DNA of 62,787 bases, taken from positions 1 through 62,787 of IMG/VR virus record IMGVR_UViG_3300035672_000002; one strand, 5' to 3'. Below are positions 30,426 to 37,317 of the stretch, in pieces. Below the pieces are notes generated by a model. That model was not told the DNA's origin and did no database searches. It saw nothing but the letters and a program-made list of their open reading frames with translations. A program made the position numbers and the translations under genes. The stretch is from a virus. How positions within the stretch are numbered: the first letter of the stretch is position 1; the number at the start of each line of letters is the position of its first letter.

Positions 30426-30585
30426 TCTCCTCCTTCTCTTTCCGCTTCTGCTTCTGCTTCTGTCTCTTCCTCGCTTCTGCTACTGACCGTCGCAAGAGGA
30501 AGTCGAGTCCGTCAGTGCACGACGGACCCGACTCGGACTCCGCTTTACCCGTTTCCGGGTTGAGCGAACTAGGCGGTGACTTCAT
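30397..30585 (-). CDS. Small highly charged protein
   Basis: 62 residues from ATG 30585, inside the end of the upstream gene. The C-terminal half is made of Lys/Gln/Arg and then Glu/Asp/Gly (RKRQKQKQKRKEKEE, GGDNDEED), probably disordered. Codon choice and overlap with both neighbours fit a real gene, but no ribosome-binding site stands out. Function unknown. Confidence 0.45.
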   Translation of the reverse strand: MKSPPSSLNPETGKAESESGPSCTDGLDFLLRRSVAEARKRQKQKQKRKEKEESGGDNDEED

Positions 30586-31090
30586 CACTCGATGACTCGG
30601 CTTCAGTAGCAACAGCCGGCGGAACGTCAGTATGCTCAGGCTTCGACTTCGATGCTGCCTTCGACACCTTCGATGTCTTCGGTGTCTTCTCCGTTTTCAC
30701 CTTTGCTACTTTCTTCACGGGCTTCACGGGCTTCACCGGCTTCACAGCTTCCTTCTTCGCCGATTTCGGAGGCGCCCCGATGCGCACACCCAACTTTTCA
30801 GCGACTGCGGCGAGAATCCATGTAGACATCTTCACAGCAGCTTTATCAGCGGCCACGCGGATCTTGTCACGTGTCGCTTCTGGGCCCCAGATGACAATCT
30901 GTTTGAGACCGCGTTTCTGCGCCCATGCCGTCGTCGAATCGACCGTCTTACCGCTCGTATCGGCCTTCTTCTCGGCGACTTTCTTGCTTGACTTCTTCGT
31001 TGCCGGTTTCGACGCCGACTTCGGCTTCGCTTTTACTTTCGTCTTCGCTGCTGTGGGCTTCTTTTTCGTTTTCACGCTCTTATCTTTCAC
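30569..31090 (-). CDS. Histone H1-like protein with central ribbon-helix-helix-like domain
   Basis: 173 residues. Residues 1-50 and 105-165 are Lys/Ala/Pro/Ser-rich like eukaryotic H1 or bacterial histone-like tails, with a KPVKPVKPVKK repeat. Residues ~62-102, LKQIVIWGPEATRDKIRVAADKAAVKMSTWILAAVAEKL, fit an Arc/CopG ribbon-helix-helix: a short strand, a helix with A-A-D-K-A, and a second 'S-x-W-I-L-A-A-V-A-E-K-L' helix. It would bind DNA through the core with tails compacting or bridging DNA. It could be a nucleoid-type protein or a transcription regulator. Confidence 0.65.
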   Translation of the reverse strand: MKDKSVKTKKKPTAAKTKVKAKPKSASKPATKKSSKKVAEKKADTSGKTVDSTTAWAQKRGLKQIVIWGPEATRDKIRVAADKAAVKMSTWILAAVAEKLGVRIGAPPKSAKKEAVKPVKPVKPVKKVAKVKTEKTPKTSKVSKAASKSKPEHTDVPPAVATEAESSSDEVTA

Positions 31091-31374
31091 TGATCGTTAC
31101 TCCTTGAGTCGAAGACAGTAGCAGAGTCAGTAGTCGGATGCAAGCCCCGTGCAGTAGCCATGACGTAACCAGCGTGTTTCTCGTACATAGCAGCAAGACG
31201 ATCACCGAACGCATACAGGTTTGGGAGCGTCTGTTCCTCGACTAACTCTGACGCAATGAACTCTCCGTCGATATTCGTTTGACAAGCTAGAACGAGAAGA
31301 CGTTCCGCCTCCTCTGCTGTATTAACACTGAACACCGGCAAGAATCCACGAGGGCACTTCGGACCGAAGCGCAC
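31087..31374 (-). CDS. Hypothetical protein
   Basis: 95 residues from GTG 31374, with only a weak GAG upstream; the start is 9 bases after the stop of a 14-codon mini-ORF, so re-initiation is possible. Mostly helical (TAEEAERLLVLACQTN; YAFGDRLAAMYEKHAGYVMATA). Its stop overlaps the histone-like gene start (ATGA). Function unknown. Confidence 0.6.
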   Translation of the reverse strand: MRFGPKCPRGFLPVFSVNTAEEAERLLVLACQTNIDGEFIASELVEEQTLPNLYAFGDRLAAMYEKHAGYVMATARGLHPTTDSATVFDSRSNDQ

Positions 31375-31383
31375 GATGACTGC

Positions 31384-31428
31384 TCAATAGATTTTGATAG
31401 GTCGTGTGAAATACTCCGACTTCTTCAT
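31384..31428 (-). CDS. Mini-ORF (14 codons) between two leftward genes
   Basis: ATG 31428 overlaps the upstream stop (ATGA) after a GGGGGG stretch; it encodes MKKSEYFTRPIKIY and ends 9 bases before the GTG at 31374. Overlap-coupled start and position suggest it serves to pass ribosomes to the next gene, which lacks a good ribosome-binding site. Confidence 0.35.
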   Translation of the reverse strand: MKKSEYFTRPIKIY

Positions 31429-32006
31429 TCCGACGCCCCCCTTTCTTCGATCGCCACTTCATTCTCCAGATAGATCCTCGTCGACTCCAACCGTCCCACC
31501 CCCGCCGCTTCCGCCCTCAGTATAAACCGTCTCACCGCATCCAACTCCTTCACCCTCTCCGCTCCGTACAACGAGTGCGCCCTCTCGCCCCACCGCCACG
31601 CCTCGCGATTGATCTCCCCAAGCGGCATCGAGTCTACTAACTGATTCCCCTCGGGTATCCTCCAGTCCGCCGGCCGTCGTACGAATCCGATCGGTGCGGG
31701 CCTGAATTGCACTGACGGGATGAAATGGGCGTCACATGACACCGGAGCGTGGACAAACTTCCCCGCTTTCGCACGATCGACGTAATCAGGTGGGTAGCGG
31801 TCGTGACTGATCCGACGCGAGCCGGAACAGTCGATGAGGTAGTAGTCGGGCATGATCGACGAGGAGTTATGGTTCGCACACCAAGGGCATGTCCAGTGCA
31901 ACGTGCCGTGGAAGCAGGCGCGGATGTTGTAGCGCTGGACGCGGAGGAAGCCGAGAGACGGTGCGTCGATCTTACCCTTCGTTGATACTGATGCCGACTT
32001 CTTCAC
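31425..32006 (-). CDS. Hypothetical protein with CxxC motif
   Basis: 193 residues from GTG 32006, directly following the upstream stop. N-terminal basic segment, then YNIRACFHGTLHWTCPWCANHN with C-x3-H / C-x2-C as a likely zinc site, a middle region rich in Pro, and a C-terminal helix (AWRWGERAHSLYGAERVKELDAVRRFILRAEAAG). No family is recognised. Confidence 0.6.
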   Translation of the reverse strand: MKKSASVSTKGKIDAPSLGFLRVQRYNIRACFHGTLHWTCPWCANHNSSSIMPDYYLIDCSGSRRISHDRYPPDYVDRAKAGKFVHAPVSCDAHFIPSVQFRPAPIGFVRRPADWRIPEGNQLVDSMPLGEINREAWRWGERAHSLYGAERVKELDAVRRFILRAEAAGVGRLESTRIYLENEVAIEERGASE

Positions 32007-32393
32007 TCAGAAGCCTCCATTAGATGCCCACTGCGTTTCCGACATCACACGGATATCGAACGGTGCCACAATCATCCTCAACTTACCGGAGATTAGCTGA
32101 TCACGGACCCCCCACGCCCTATGCGGTTCGTGATAACGGCCGGTCTCGCCGTTGTAATCACGTTCGCAACACTCATCGAGGGCAGCACGCACTCGCAACT
32201 TTGCATGCTCCTCGTCACGGGCGAAGACAACCGTATTAATCGGGATGTACGAACTGTTACTGACGCGGACGACGAACGGACGGGCCTCCTGCGGTGAAGG
32301 TGGATCAGGGTTGGCCTCGACGTACGTACTATTGTCGGTCCAGTACGTGAACATGGATGAGTTGAGCTGCCTCTGTTTCGCTGACTTTCTCAT
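32007..32393 (-). CDS. Hypothetical protein
   Basis: 128 residues; ATG 32393 overlaps the upstream stop (ATGA). A polar N-terminus is followed by an alpha/beta segment (PFVVRVSNSSYIPINTVVFARDEEHAKLRVRAALDECCERDYN). Function unknown. Confidence 0.65.
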   Translation of the reverse strand: MRKSAKQRQLNSSMFTYWTDNSTYVEANPDPPSPQEARPFVVRVSNSSYIPINTVVFARDEEHAKLRVRAALDECCERDYNGETGRYHEPHRAWGVRDQLISGKLRMIVAPFDIRVMSETQWASNGGF

Positions 32394-32650
32394 TCGATCA
32401 CCTCACCTGCTAGTCCGCCTCTCGTCACGTCCCGCAACCAATACGTCCTCACCCTCACACCTTCCTCGACTCGCGGCGCACCCTCACGCAGTCCGAACGT
32501 CACCACCGACTGACGGACCGGTGTGGCCTCACAATGTGGATGGTCGCAGCATCGTGTCGCAGCCGGGTCGTAGTCGTCGTGCTCTACGATCGCCTGTCCG
32601 TACTTGTTGCGCCCGACGATACGTCCTGTACGTTCATGGAGTCGTGCCAT
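32390..32650 (-). CDS. Hypothetical protein with Cys/His cluster
   Basis: 86 residues from ATG 32650, with AGAGG upstream. TRCCDHPHCEATP offers three Cys and two His within ten residues, a possible zinc site; the remainder is beta-like (VRQSVVTFGLREGAPRVEEGVRVRTYWLRD). Function unknown. Confidence 0.6.
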   Translation of the reverse strand: MARLHERTGRIVGRNKYGQAIVEHDDYDPAATRCCDHPHCEATPVRQSVVTFGLREGAPRVEEGVRVRTYWLRDVTRGGLAGEVIE

Positions 32651-32652
32651 CG

Positions 32653-32880
32653 TCAGGTCCTCTTCGACCACAGAGTGACCACAAATTCGTTCTCACCTCT
32701 GCCGTGTGTAACTGCGATCTTGTCCAAATATCCATTACGTCGCTTACCGCCAATGATGCGCAGTTCGTTACCGTCCATGATCAGATCGAATGATGCTAGC
32801 CAGTTGTTTGGGACAACCGAATCCGGGTTAAAATCGCCATCCAACGTTTCCATCTTCGCTTTCTTCTCACGCTTCGCCAT
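32653..32880 (-). CDS. Hypothetical small protein
   Basis: 75 residues from ATG 32880, inside the end of the upstream gene with GGAGG-like sequence ahead. Charged N-terminus then beta-rich (WLASFDLIMDGNELRIIGGKRRNGYLDKIAV). No family is recognised. Confidence 0.6.
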   Translation of the reverse strand: MAKREKKAKMETLDGDFNPDSVVPNNWLASFDLIMDGNELRIIGGKRRNGYLDKIAVTHGRGENEFVVTLWSKRT

Positions 32881-33397
32881 CTTCCCCTCCTTCGTCCTCT
32901 TTCAACACCGCGTATCCATGCTCCACGATCTCCCGTAACTTCCGTCCCACCACGCTCCCCGCCTTCATCTCATTCTCCAATTGCTCTACCCTTCCGATGA
33001 TCCCCCGCACTCCGGCGCGTAACCACATCACACTCGGATGCGATCTACCCTGCATTCTATCATACAACTCTACTAATGCGCGCACATCTTCTCGATGCAA
33101 CCTTACTTCCTCACGGTCCTCAGCGAACGCCCTTCGCAACCTATTCTCCAACGCTGCACGTACACCGGCCGGCCGTCCACCCCGCAGCTTCCTCCGGTGG
33201 AACTCTTGGGGAGCTGCGAGGTACGGGAGGGGCGGAAGCTTCCGATGGCCACGCCGCGCTCGCGTCTCCGCGATCGTCGGTCCCCTCTCCAACCATTCGT
33301 ACGGCTTCACGCCCGTTCCACGTCCGCCGAAGTCCTCAGACTTCACACGTCGCTTCGTCTTCGCACGTCCCGGTTTCCGATCGATCTTCAGAGCCAT
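32867..33397 (-). CDS. Basic helical protein of unknown function
   Basis: 176 residues from ATG 33397 with GGAGG upstream. Residues 1-80 are strongly basic and Pro/Gly-rich (DRKPGRAKTKRRVKSEDFGGRGTG; RRGHRKLPPLPYLAAP); residues ~80-175 are helical with Arg and Glu (ALENRLRRAFAEDREEVRLHREDVRALVELYDRMQ). Nucleic-acid binding is likely from composition. It is the first gene after a ~220-base gap. Confidence 0.6.
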   Translation of the reverse strand: MALKIDRKPGRAKTKRRVKSEDFGGRGTGVKPYEWLERGPTIAETRARRGHRKLPPLPYLAAPQEFHRRKLRGGRPAGVRAALENRLRRAFAEDREEVRLHREDVRALVELYDRMQGRSHPSVMWLRAGVRGIIGRVEQLENEMKAGSVVGRKLREIVEHGYAVLKEDEGGEDGEA

Positions 33398-33616
33398 TCT
33401 TCAACCTCCGTAGAACCCTCACTACTAGTACTAGTATTAGACTCTATACTGCATTATGTTCCTCGCCGGGCGCGTGGGGGCCTAAGTCGTAACTATATCC
33501 CCAACTCGTAACTGTCTCATTTCGTTCAACTTTAAGTCAAAAGATGACTACGTAGATTTTCGTATTGGGTGCGGAAGAATGAGGTGTACGATGCCGTACG
33601 TTTTGCTTCGTAGACG
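33398..33616. other. Intergenic region with short direct repeats
   Basis: 219 bases lacking a convincing gene. It includes ACTAGTACTAGT-type repeats near 33424-33438 and two GTAACTATAT/GTAACTGT-like stretches. A -10-like TAATAC on the minus strand near 33433 has only a weak -35, so a promoter for the gene at 33397 is likely but not pinpointed. Confidence 0.4.
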
Positions 33617-33799
33617 TTATGTTAAATTGCAGGTTCTACCGCCTTTTTTAGGCCTCTTTAGGCCTCTTTCGGCCTCCGATCGCGTGAAAACTTCGTGCGC
33701 CGGGTGCAGGTCGATAGGAACCGTCATCTCGCGAACGATCTCAGCGACGACGGATTCCATGCTCGGGTACGGGACGCCTTTGTACGTGTACGCGCTCAT
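33617..33799 (-). CDS. Hypothetical small protein
   Basis: 60 residues; ATG 33799 overlaps the upstream stop (ATGA). Begins SAYTYKGVPYPSMESVVAEIVREMTVP and ends in a basic tail (RGLKRPKKGGRTCNLT) encoded partly by the tandem repeat at 33651-33676. Function unknown. Confidence 0.6.
   Translation of the reverse strand: MSAYTYKGVPYPSMESVVAEIVREMTVPIDLHPAHEVFTRSEAERGLKRPKKGGRTCNLT
33651..33676. repeat. Short tandem repeat GGCCTCTTT(A/C) x 2.6
   Basis: Two full 10-base units and a partial third, within the 3' end of the 60-residue gene. It encodes part of the basic tail of that protein. Possibly slippage-prone; no function evident. Confidence 0.6.
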
Positions 33800-34206
33800 G
33801 AGTTCACCTGCCGCAATCGCGCCTCTCGTTCGACATCCCGCCGGAGCAGTTGATCACCATAACGCTCTACCCATGCCTTAATAGCAGGTATTCTCCATCC
33901 TACGGCATCGAGACCGAGACTCAGTTTGACGTTTGTGAGCGTGCGGCTCGCGGATTCAAGTTGTTCGAAGGTCTCCGGCCAGTTTACGCACCAGCTGCAA
34001 ACATAACAGCCTCCGCAGCCGCTCTGATCCTCGTATAACTCCTTAACGCGGCAGTCATATGCTTCCTGCGCCTCTTTCAGCTTCAGTGTTTGTTGTTCGA
34101 TCGTCACACCGACCGGCGTAAGGCAGTTGTCAACATCGACAAAAAGGTCAAGGCCGATGCGCTTCCGTGCTGCTTCCTCGATGGTGATCATAAGTTGGCT
34201 CTCCAT
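33796..34206 (-). CDS. Cys-rich hypothetical protein
   Basis: 136 residues from ATG 34206, with AAGGATAA upstream. A helical protein with CGGCYVCSWC (C-x2-C-x2-C-x2-C) in the middle, a likely metal-binding knuckle, flanked by helices (TLKLKEAQEAYDCRVKELYED; FEQLESASRTLTNVKLSLGLDAVGW). Function unknown. Confidence 0.65.
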   Translation of the reverse strand: MESQLMITIEEAARKRIGLDLFVDVDNCLTPVGVTIEQQTLKLKEAQEAYDCRVKELYEDQSGCGGCYVCSWCVNWPETFEQLESASRTLTNVKLSLGLDAVGWRIPAIKAWVERYGDQLLRRDVEREARLRQVNS

Positions 34207-34251
34207 TCTGATTTATCCTTTCAGTACTGACGCGGCCGTTTCGGCACGTCC

Positions 34252-34602
34252 TCACGACTCGCGCGATTCAGCCTCTTCTCCATCAGGCTCCCGCCACGCA
34301 TGATCTGCTCCATCGACGGCATACTCACACTCCGTCCGCGCATCTCCGTACTCGTCCGGAAATGCCGCTTCATAGTCCGGATGCAGCCGGTAATGATCGT
34401 AGATAGAACAGAATGCGCTGTCCCCAGCGGCCAGTTCGATCGCGTCATCCAACGCACCGCTCAGACTCTTCATGAGAACGATGACCTGCCGCATACGTTC
34501 CGGGCTCATTCGATCCAACGCCTTCGACGCTTCTGCGATCAGTCCGTTGTTATACGCCTCGATAGTGAGATCAGCTTCCTCAGCCTCTTTAACGTGTAGC
34601 AT
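34252..34602 (-). CDS. Hypothetical acidic protein
   Basis: 116 residues from ATG 34602, with CAGGAGA upstream. Helical N-terminal half (KEAEEADLTIEAYNNGLIAEASKALDRMSPERMRQVIVLMKSLSGALDDAIELAAG), acidic C-terminus. A GTG at 34665 would add 21 basic residues but lacks a ribosome-binding site. Function unknown. Confidence 0.6.
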   Translation of the reverse strand: MLHVKEAEEADLTIEAYNNGLIAEASKALDRMSPERMRQVIVLMKSLSGALDDAIELAAGDSAFCSIYDHYRLHPDYEAAFPDEYGDARTECEYAVDGADHAWREPDGEEAESRES

Positions 34603-34735
34603 TTTGGTTCTCCTGTTTTTGTTGACACTGATGCGTCCACGTCGGCGCGTCTTCACGACTGACACGTACGCGTTCTACCAGTAGTAACTTCGAACTCCCA
34701 TGCCATCGAACGTGCATGTACGTAGGGCGTACGTC

Positions 34736-35041
34736 TCACGACATCACCTCGCGGATGACAGCTTCGACTTCAGCGGCCAGCTGGACAGCGAGTACCGTCG
34801 GGTCGCCTTTGCGCGCGACGTCCGCGTGCCAGAAAGTACTACTGCGCAACTCAGGGTTACTCACCAGGTAGAGCATCACCTCTTGCCGAACGTACGGCAC
34901 GCTGCCCGGCATCGATACTGTGACGACGACGTTGCGGTACGGCTCGATGCCACTGAGCTTCGCGGTCACGGGTCCGTGAGGCGACGGGGCGGTTGCAAAC
35001 TTACCGGTTTCTGTGATGAGTTGCAGTTCGCGAATGGTCAT
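34736..35041 (-). CDS. Hypothetical protein
   Basis: 101 residues; ATG 35041 overlaps the upstream stop (ATGA). Compact alpha/beta pattern: TIRELQLITETGKF, YRNVVVTVSMPGSVPYVRQEVMLYLVS, VLAVQLAAEVEAVIREVM. Function unknown. A 133-base gap with no evident gene separates its end from the next leftward start at 34602. Confidence 0.6.
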   Translation of the reverse strand: MTIRELQLITETGKFATAPSPHGPVTAKLSGIEPYRNVVVTVSMPGSVPYVRQEVMLYLVSNPELRSSTFWHADVARKGDPTVLAVQLAAEVEAVIREVMS

Positions 35042-35502
35042 GACTGACCACCTTCTTCCACAAGTTGCGCTGCGTACTCTTCCCGCTCCTCGTCCCACGT
35101 CCAGACGTACTCTGCGGCAAGAGCGCCGTTGAACACATCCGTGAGGTAGTCTTTGACGTTGTTCTGGTTGCGCCCTTTTACATCCACCGTAAACCCGTGA
35201 ACGAGTGACGCCTTGATGATGACGGGATGATGTGTCCAACCGTCGTACACTCCGCTTTCGTGCATGTGATGGAATGACGTGTCGATGACGACGCGTTCCG
35301 GCGTTGCCGACTCCGCGATGTGGCTCCCCGAGTCGATTCCGTTCCCTGATGGTAGAAGTGAGTTGATGACGTCCAATCGCTGTTCGTACCTTTCAATCCA
35401 CTCAATCCACGTGGCAGCGTTGATGCCATCGTGCCTCCGGCAGTTCGCCAATGCTGCCAGTGTCTCGGAGATAGTGGTGATAAGGCGCTGACGATATTCC
35501 AT
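35038..35502 (-). CDS. Hypothetical protein, first gene of the leftward arm
   Basis: 154 residues from ATG 35502, with AAAGGA ten bases upstream. Helical N-terminal half (YRQRLITTISETLAALANCRRHDGINAATWIEWIERYEQRLDVINSLL), then a beta-rich part (RVVIDTSFHHMHESGVYDGWTHHPVIIKASLVHGFTVDVKG). It follows the inverted repeat at 35519-35574, which would be in its untranslated leader or promoter. As the first early gene it may take part in host takeover, but nothing in the sequence shows this. Confidence 0.6.
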   Translation of the reverse strand: MEYRQRLITTISETLAALANCRRHDGINAATWIEWIERYEQRLDVINSLLPSGNGIDSGSHIAESATPERVVIDTSFHHMHESGVYDGWTHHPVIIKASLVHGFTVDVKGRNQNNVKDYLTDVFNGALAAEYVWTWDEEREEYAAQLVEEGGQS

Positions 35503-35518
35503 AAAACGAATCCTTTCA

Positions 35519-35574
35519 CTGCGCTGAGCACTCCATCAACACATGCAATCTGTGGAGTGCTCAACTCAGCGCAG
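35519..35574. repeat. Long imperfect inverted repeat upstream of the first leftward gene
   Basis: Left arm 35519-35535 (CTGCGCTGAGCACTCCA) pairs fully with the right arm 35553-35574 apart from a 5-base bulge in the right arm; loop of 17 bases. It lies 17 bases upstream of ATG 35502. It could fold in the leader of the leftward mRNA (attenuator) or act as a protein-binding palindrome. Confidence 0.7.
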
Positions 35575-36525
35575 CATCGCGCGTGCTTTCACACGTCTAC
35601 CTTGGCGATGCTGATACTGAATCGGTCGTATGGCTCGCATCCCGTGCTCCGTGACCGCGTACGTTCGACAACCTAGTAGGCTCCCGCCGCCCACGCTATC
35701 AAGTCACTCGCGGGGGAGTATCGTCGTCGTTCACGCCGTCATCCTAGCTACTCGAATGCCGTCCTGACCGCAGATTGTCAAACGAACCTACCGGTTTGCG
35801 CTATCGTCAGGGTCGCGTCGTCCCGACGTTGACCCCACCGTTCCCGACCGCGCTCCGTACTGCACCTCTACTGAAGACAGTATATGTCTGACCTCTACTG
35901 ATGTCAACAGATTTCACATCTATTTCATGAAGATTCTTCCAGGTCGTATCCCCGTTTCTCTACCTTACTGTCCTCTCTCACGTATCACCCTCACTCGAAT
36001 ATCGCTACTTGAGTATCGAAACTCCGGTATCGTTAATCGAAATGCGTAGTTCCACCCCCGAATTCTACCGACTTCCACCGACTTTCCACCGGGCTTCCCG
36101 CCCGAATTCCGCTCTCCCTCCCTCGCTCCCCAACACACTTGTCACGTCCGTCACTACGTTAGTACGTCAGTAGTTAGTTCCGTCACGACGTCACTCCATA
36201 ACGTGCCACCACTACGTGCGCCGCGAAGTACTAGAACGCATCACGTACTCCGTACCGCAAAGTACTTCGTACTCGCGTGCTGAATGTCGAACGTCGGATG
36301 TCGTGTCTGCGGTCCGCGCGTGTGTGTGCTCGAACAGGTGCGGACGCTACTGACTACTGACTACGCACCCACACGCCTCTACTGATGTACAGACCTGCAC
36401 CTCTACTGATGTAGTTACTTACGGAAGTAATTGTCCGCGGCTGTACGGTAGGGAGTGGGGAGTCGGGCGCGCGGGAGGACGCACGGCGAAAAAATAAATC
36501 ACCCAAAATAGTTACTTCGACGGAC

Positions 36526-36554
36526 TTGACTGTGAGTCAACTAACGTGTAGGCT
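36526..36554 (+). promoter_or_regulatory. Promoter with overlapping palindromic operator (copy 3)
   Basis: -35 TTGACT (36526-36531), 17-base spacer, -10 TAGGCT (36549-36554). The -35 is half of the palindrome TTGACT-GTG-AGTCAA (36526-36540), the same element as at 10866-10880 and 21677-21691. Starts the rightward arm; the first gene follows at 36581 with an AGGAGG. Confidence 0.7.
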
Positions 36555-36580
36555 CCGCACGTTGAAGAGGAGGTCAGTAG

Positions 36581-36961
36581 ATGATTGAGGGACAGTGGGC
36601 AGGATCGTCAGGATCGTCATGGTCAGCAGAGTCAGAACGCACACGCGCGGGTGAAGTAACACGGATGGAGCGGACGGGCACGCGAGGGAACCGCTCAATG
36701 ACCCGAAGCGCGCGGCAACGAGTGAACCGGAACGCGCGCCGACTGGTAGAGCACATCACGTGTGACATGGGGCTGCGGCGGTGGATGATCAGTCTCCTGA
36801 CTGACGGCGGGCTCGATGCGGCGACACTCCGGCAGTGGGCGGACCGCAGGCCGCAAGTCATCGGTAGGGGTGGGGTAGTGGGTGTGCTCGGAGACGCGTC
36901 AGTAGCGGCGGAGATCAACTGGGAGTATGCTGCGGAGATGGTGAACCGGAGGATACGATGA
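36581..36961 (+). CDS. Basic hypothetical protein, first gene of the rightward arm
   Basis: 126 residues, ATG 36581 preceded by AGGAGG. Ser/Gly-rich start, then strongly basic (MTRSARQRVNRNARRLVEHITCDMGLRRWMISLLTDGGLDAATLRQWADRRPQVIG), which resembles a small helical DNA-binding domain. Being the first gene of a regulated promoter it may be an early regulator, but no HTH could be assigned with confidence. Confidence 0.6.
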   Translation: MIEGQWAGSSGSSWSAESERTRAGEVTRMERTGTRGNRSMTRSARQRVNRNARRLVEHITCDMGLRRWMISLLTDGGLDAATLRQWADRRPQVIGRGGVVGVLGDASVAAEINWEYAAEMVNRRIR

Positions 36962-37119
36962 TCGCCGCCGACGCGCTGCCACTACTTGTTGTCGGATTCA
37001 CCCTCGGCGCGTGCGCGTATCCGTTCGGATCGTGGCTCCGCGATCGGGTCGAACGCATCAGGCCCGTGAGATGGAAGTATCGTGATGTGTGCGGACGTCA
37101 GTGTAGGATCAGATCGTGA
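36958..37119 (+). CDS. Small membrane protein
   Basis: 53 residues; ATG 36958 overlaps the upstream stop (ATGA) and its TGA overlaps the next GTG (GTGA). One hydrophobic helix (LPLLVVGFTLGACAYPFGSWL) followed by a basic tail with two Cys (YRDVCGRQCRIRS): an N-out or N-in single-span protein. Function unknown. Confidence 0.6.
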   Translation: MIAADALPLLVVGFTLGACAYPFGSWLRDRVERIRPVRWKYRDVCGRQCRIRS

Positions 37120-37280
37120 GTTACTTTTCAATCATCGAGTTGGACACGAAACGGCTCTTACCCGTCCGACTCGCTCCGAAAGCTCTGCCGCCGTGCAGTC
37201 ACCGGCAGGTGTACTACACTCCGCGTGGTGGTATTAGATGCGCAGACTGCTGCGAAACTGTTGGCGAGTGGTCAGACTGA
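37116..37280 (+). CDS. Small putative zinc-binding protein
   Basis: 54 residues from GTG 37116 (GTGA overlap). CSH near residue 27 and CADCC near residue 42 provide a possible zinc site. Pro/Arg-rich middle. Function unknown. Confidence 0.55.
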   Translation: MSYFSIIELDTKRLLPVRLAPKALPPCSHRQVYYTPRGGIRCADCCETVGEWSD

Positions 37281-37305
37281 CGGCGGATGGCTGTAGGGTT
37301 ATACT
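37277..37305 (+). promoter_or_regulatory. Near-leaderless promoter
   Basis: -35-like CTGACG (37277-37282), 17-base spacer, -10 TATACT (37300-37305); ATG 37318 follows after 12 bases without a Shine-Dalgarno. Confidence 0.5.
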
Positions 37306-37317
37306 CTCCAATCACTG

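Larger units (their letters stand above)
35503..36580. other. Gene-free divergent region (candidate origin/control region)
   Basis: 1,078 bases between the two divergent arms with no reading frame that has a plausible start site. It contains the long inverted repeat (35519-35574), a cluster of CTCTACTGATG-type repeats (about 35871, 35895, 36348, 36353, 36379, 36403), a stretch with spaced TATCG/ATCGAA words (about 35998-36045), a pyrimidine-rich strand (about 36055-36140), a run of GTAC/ACGT-rich sequence (about 36150-36270), an A/T-rich patch (36490-36516) and the palindrome-controlled promoter at 36526. This mix fits an origin of replication and early control region. Confidence 0.5.

Noticed and set aside
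32245-33511. Several rightward frames of 130-180 codons opposite leftward small genes
   Set aside because: Ser/Arg/Pro-rich shadows; the leftward frames have overlapping starts and ribosome-binding sites.
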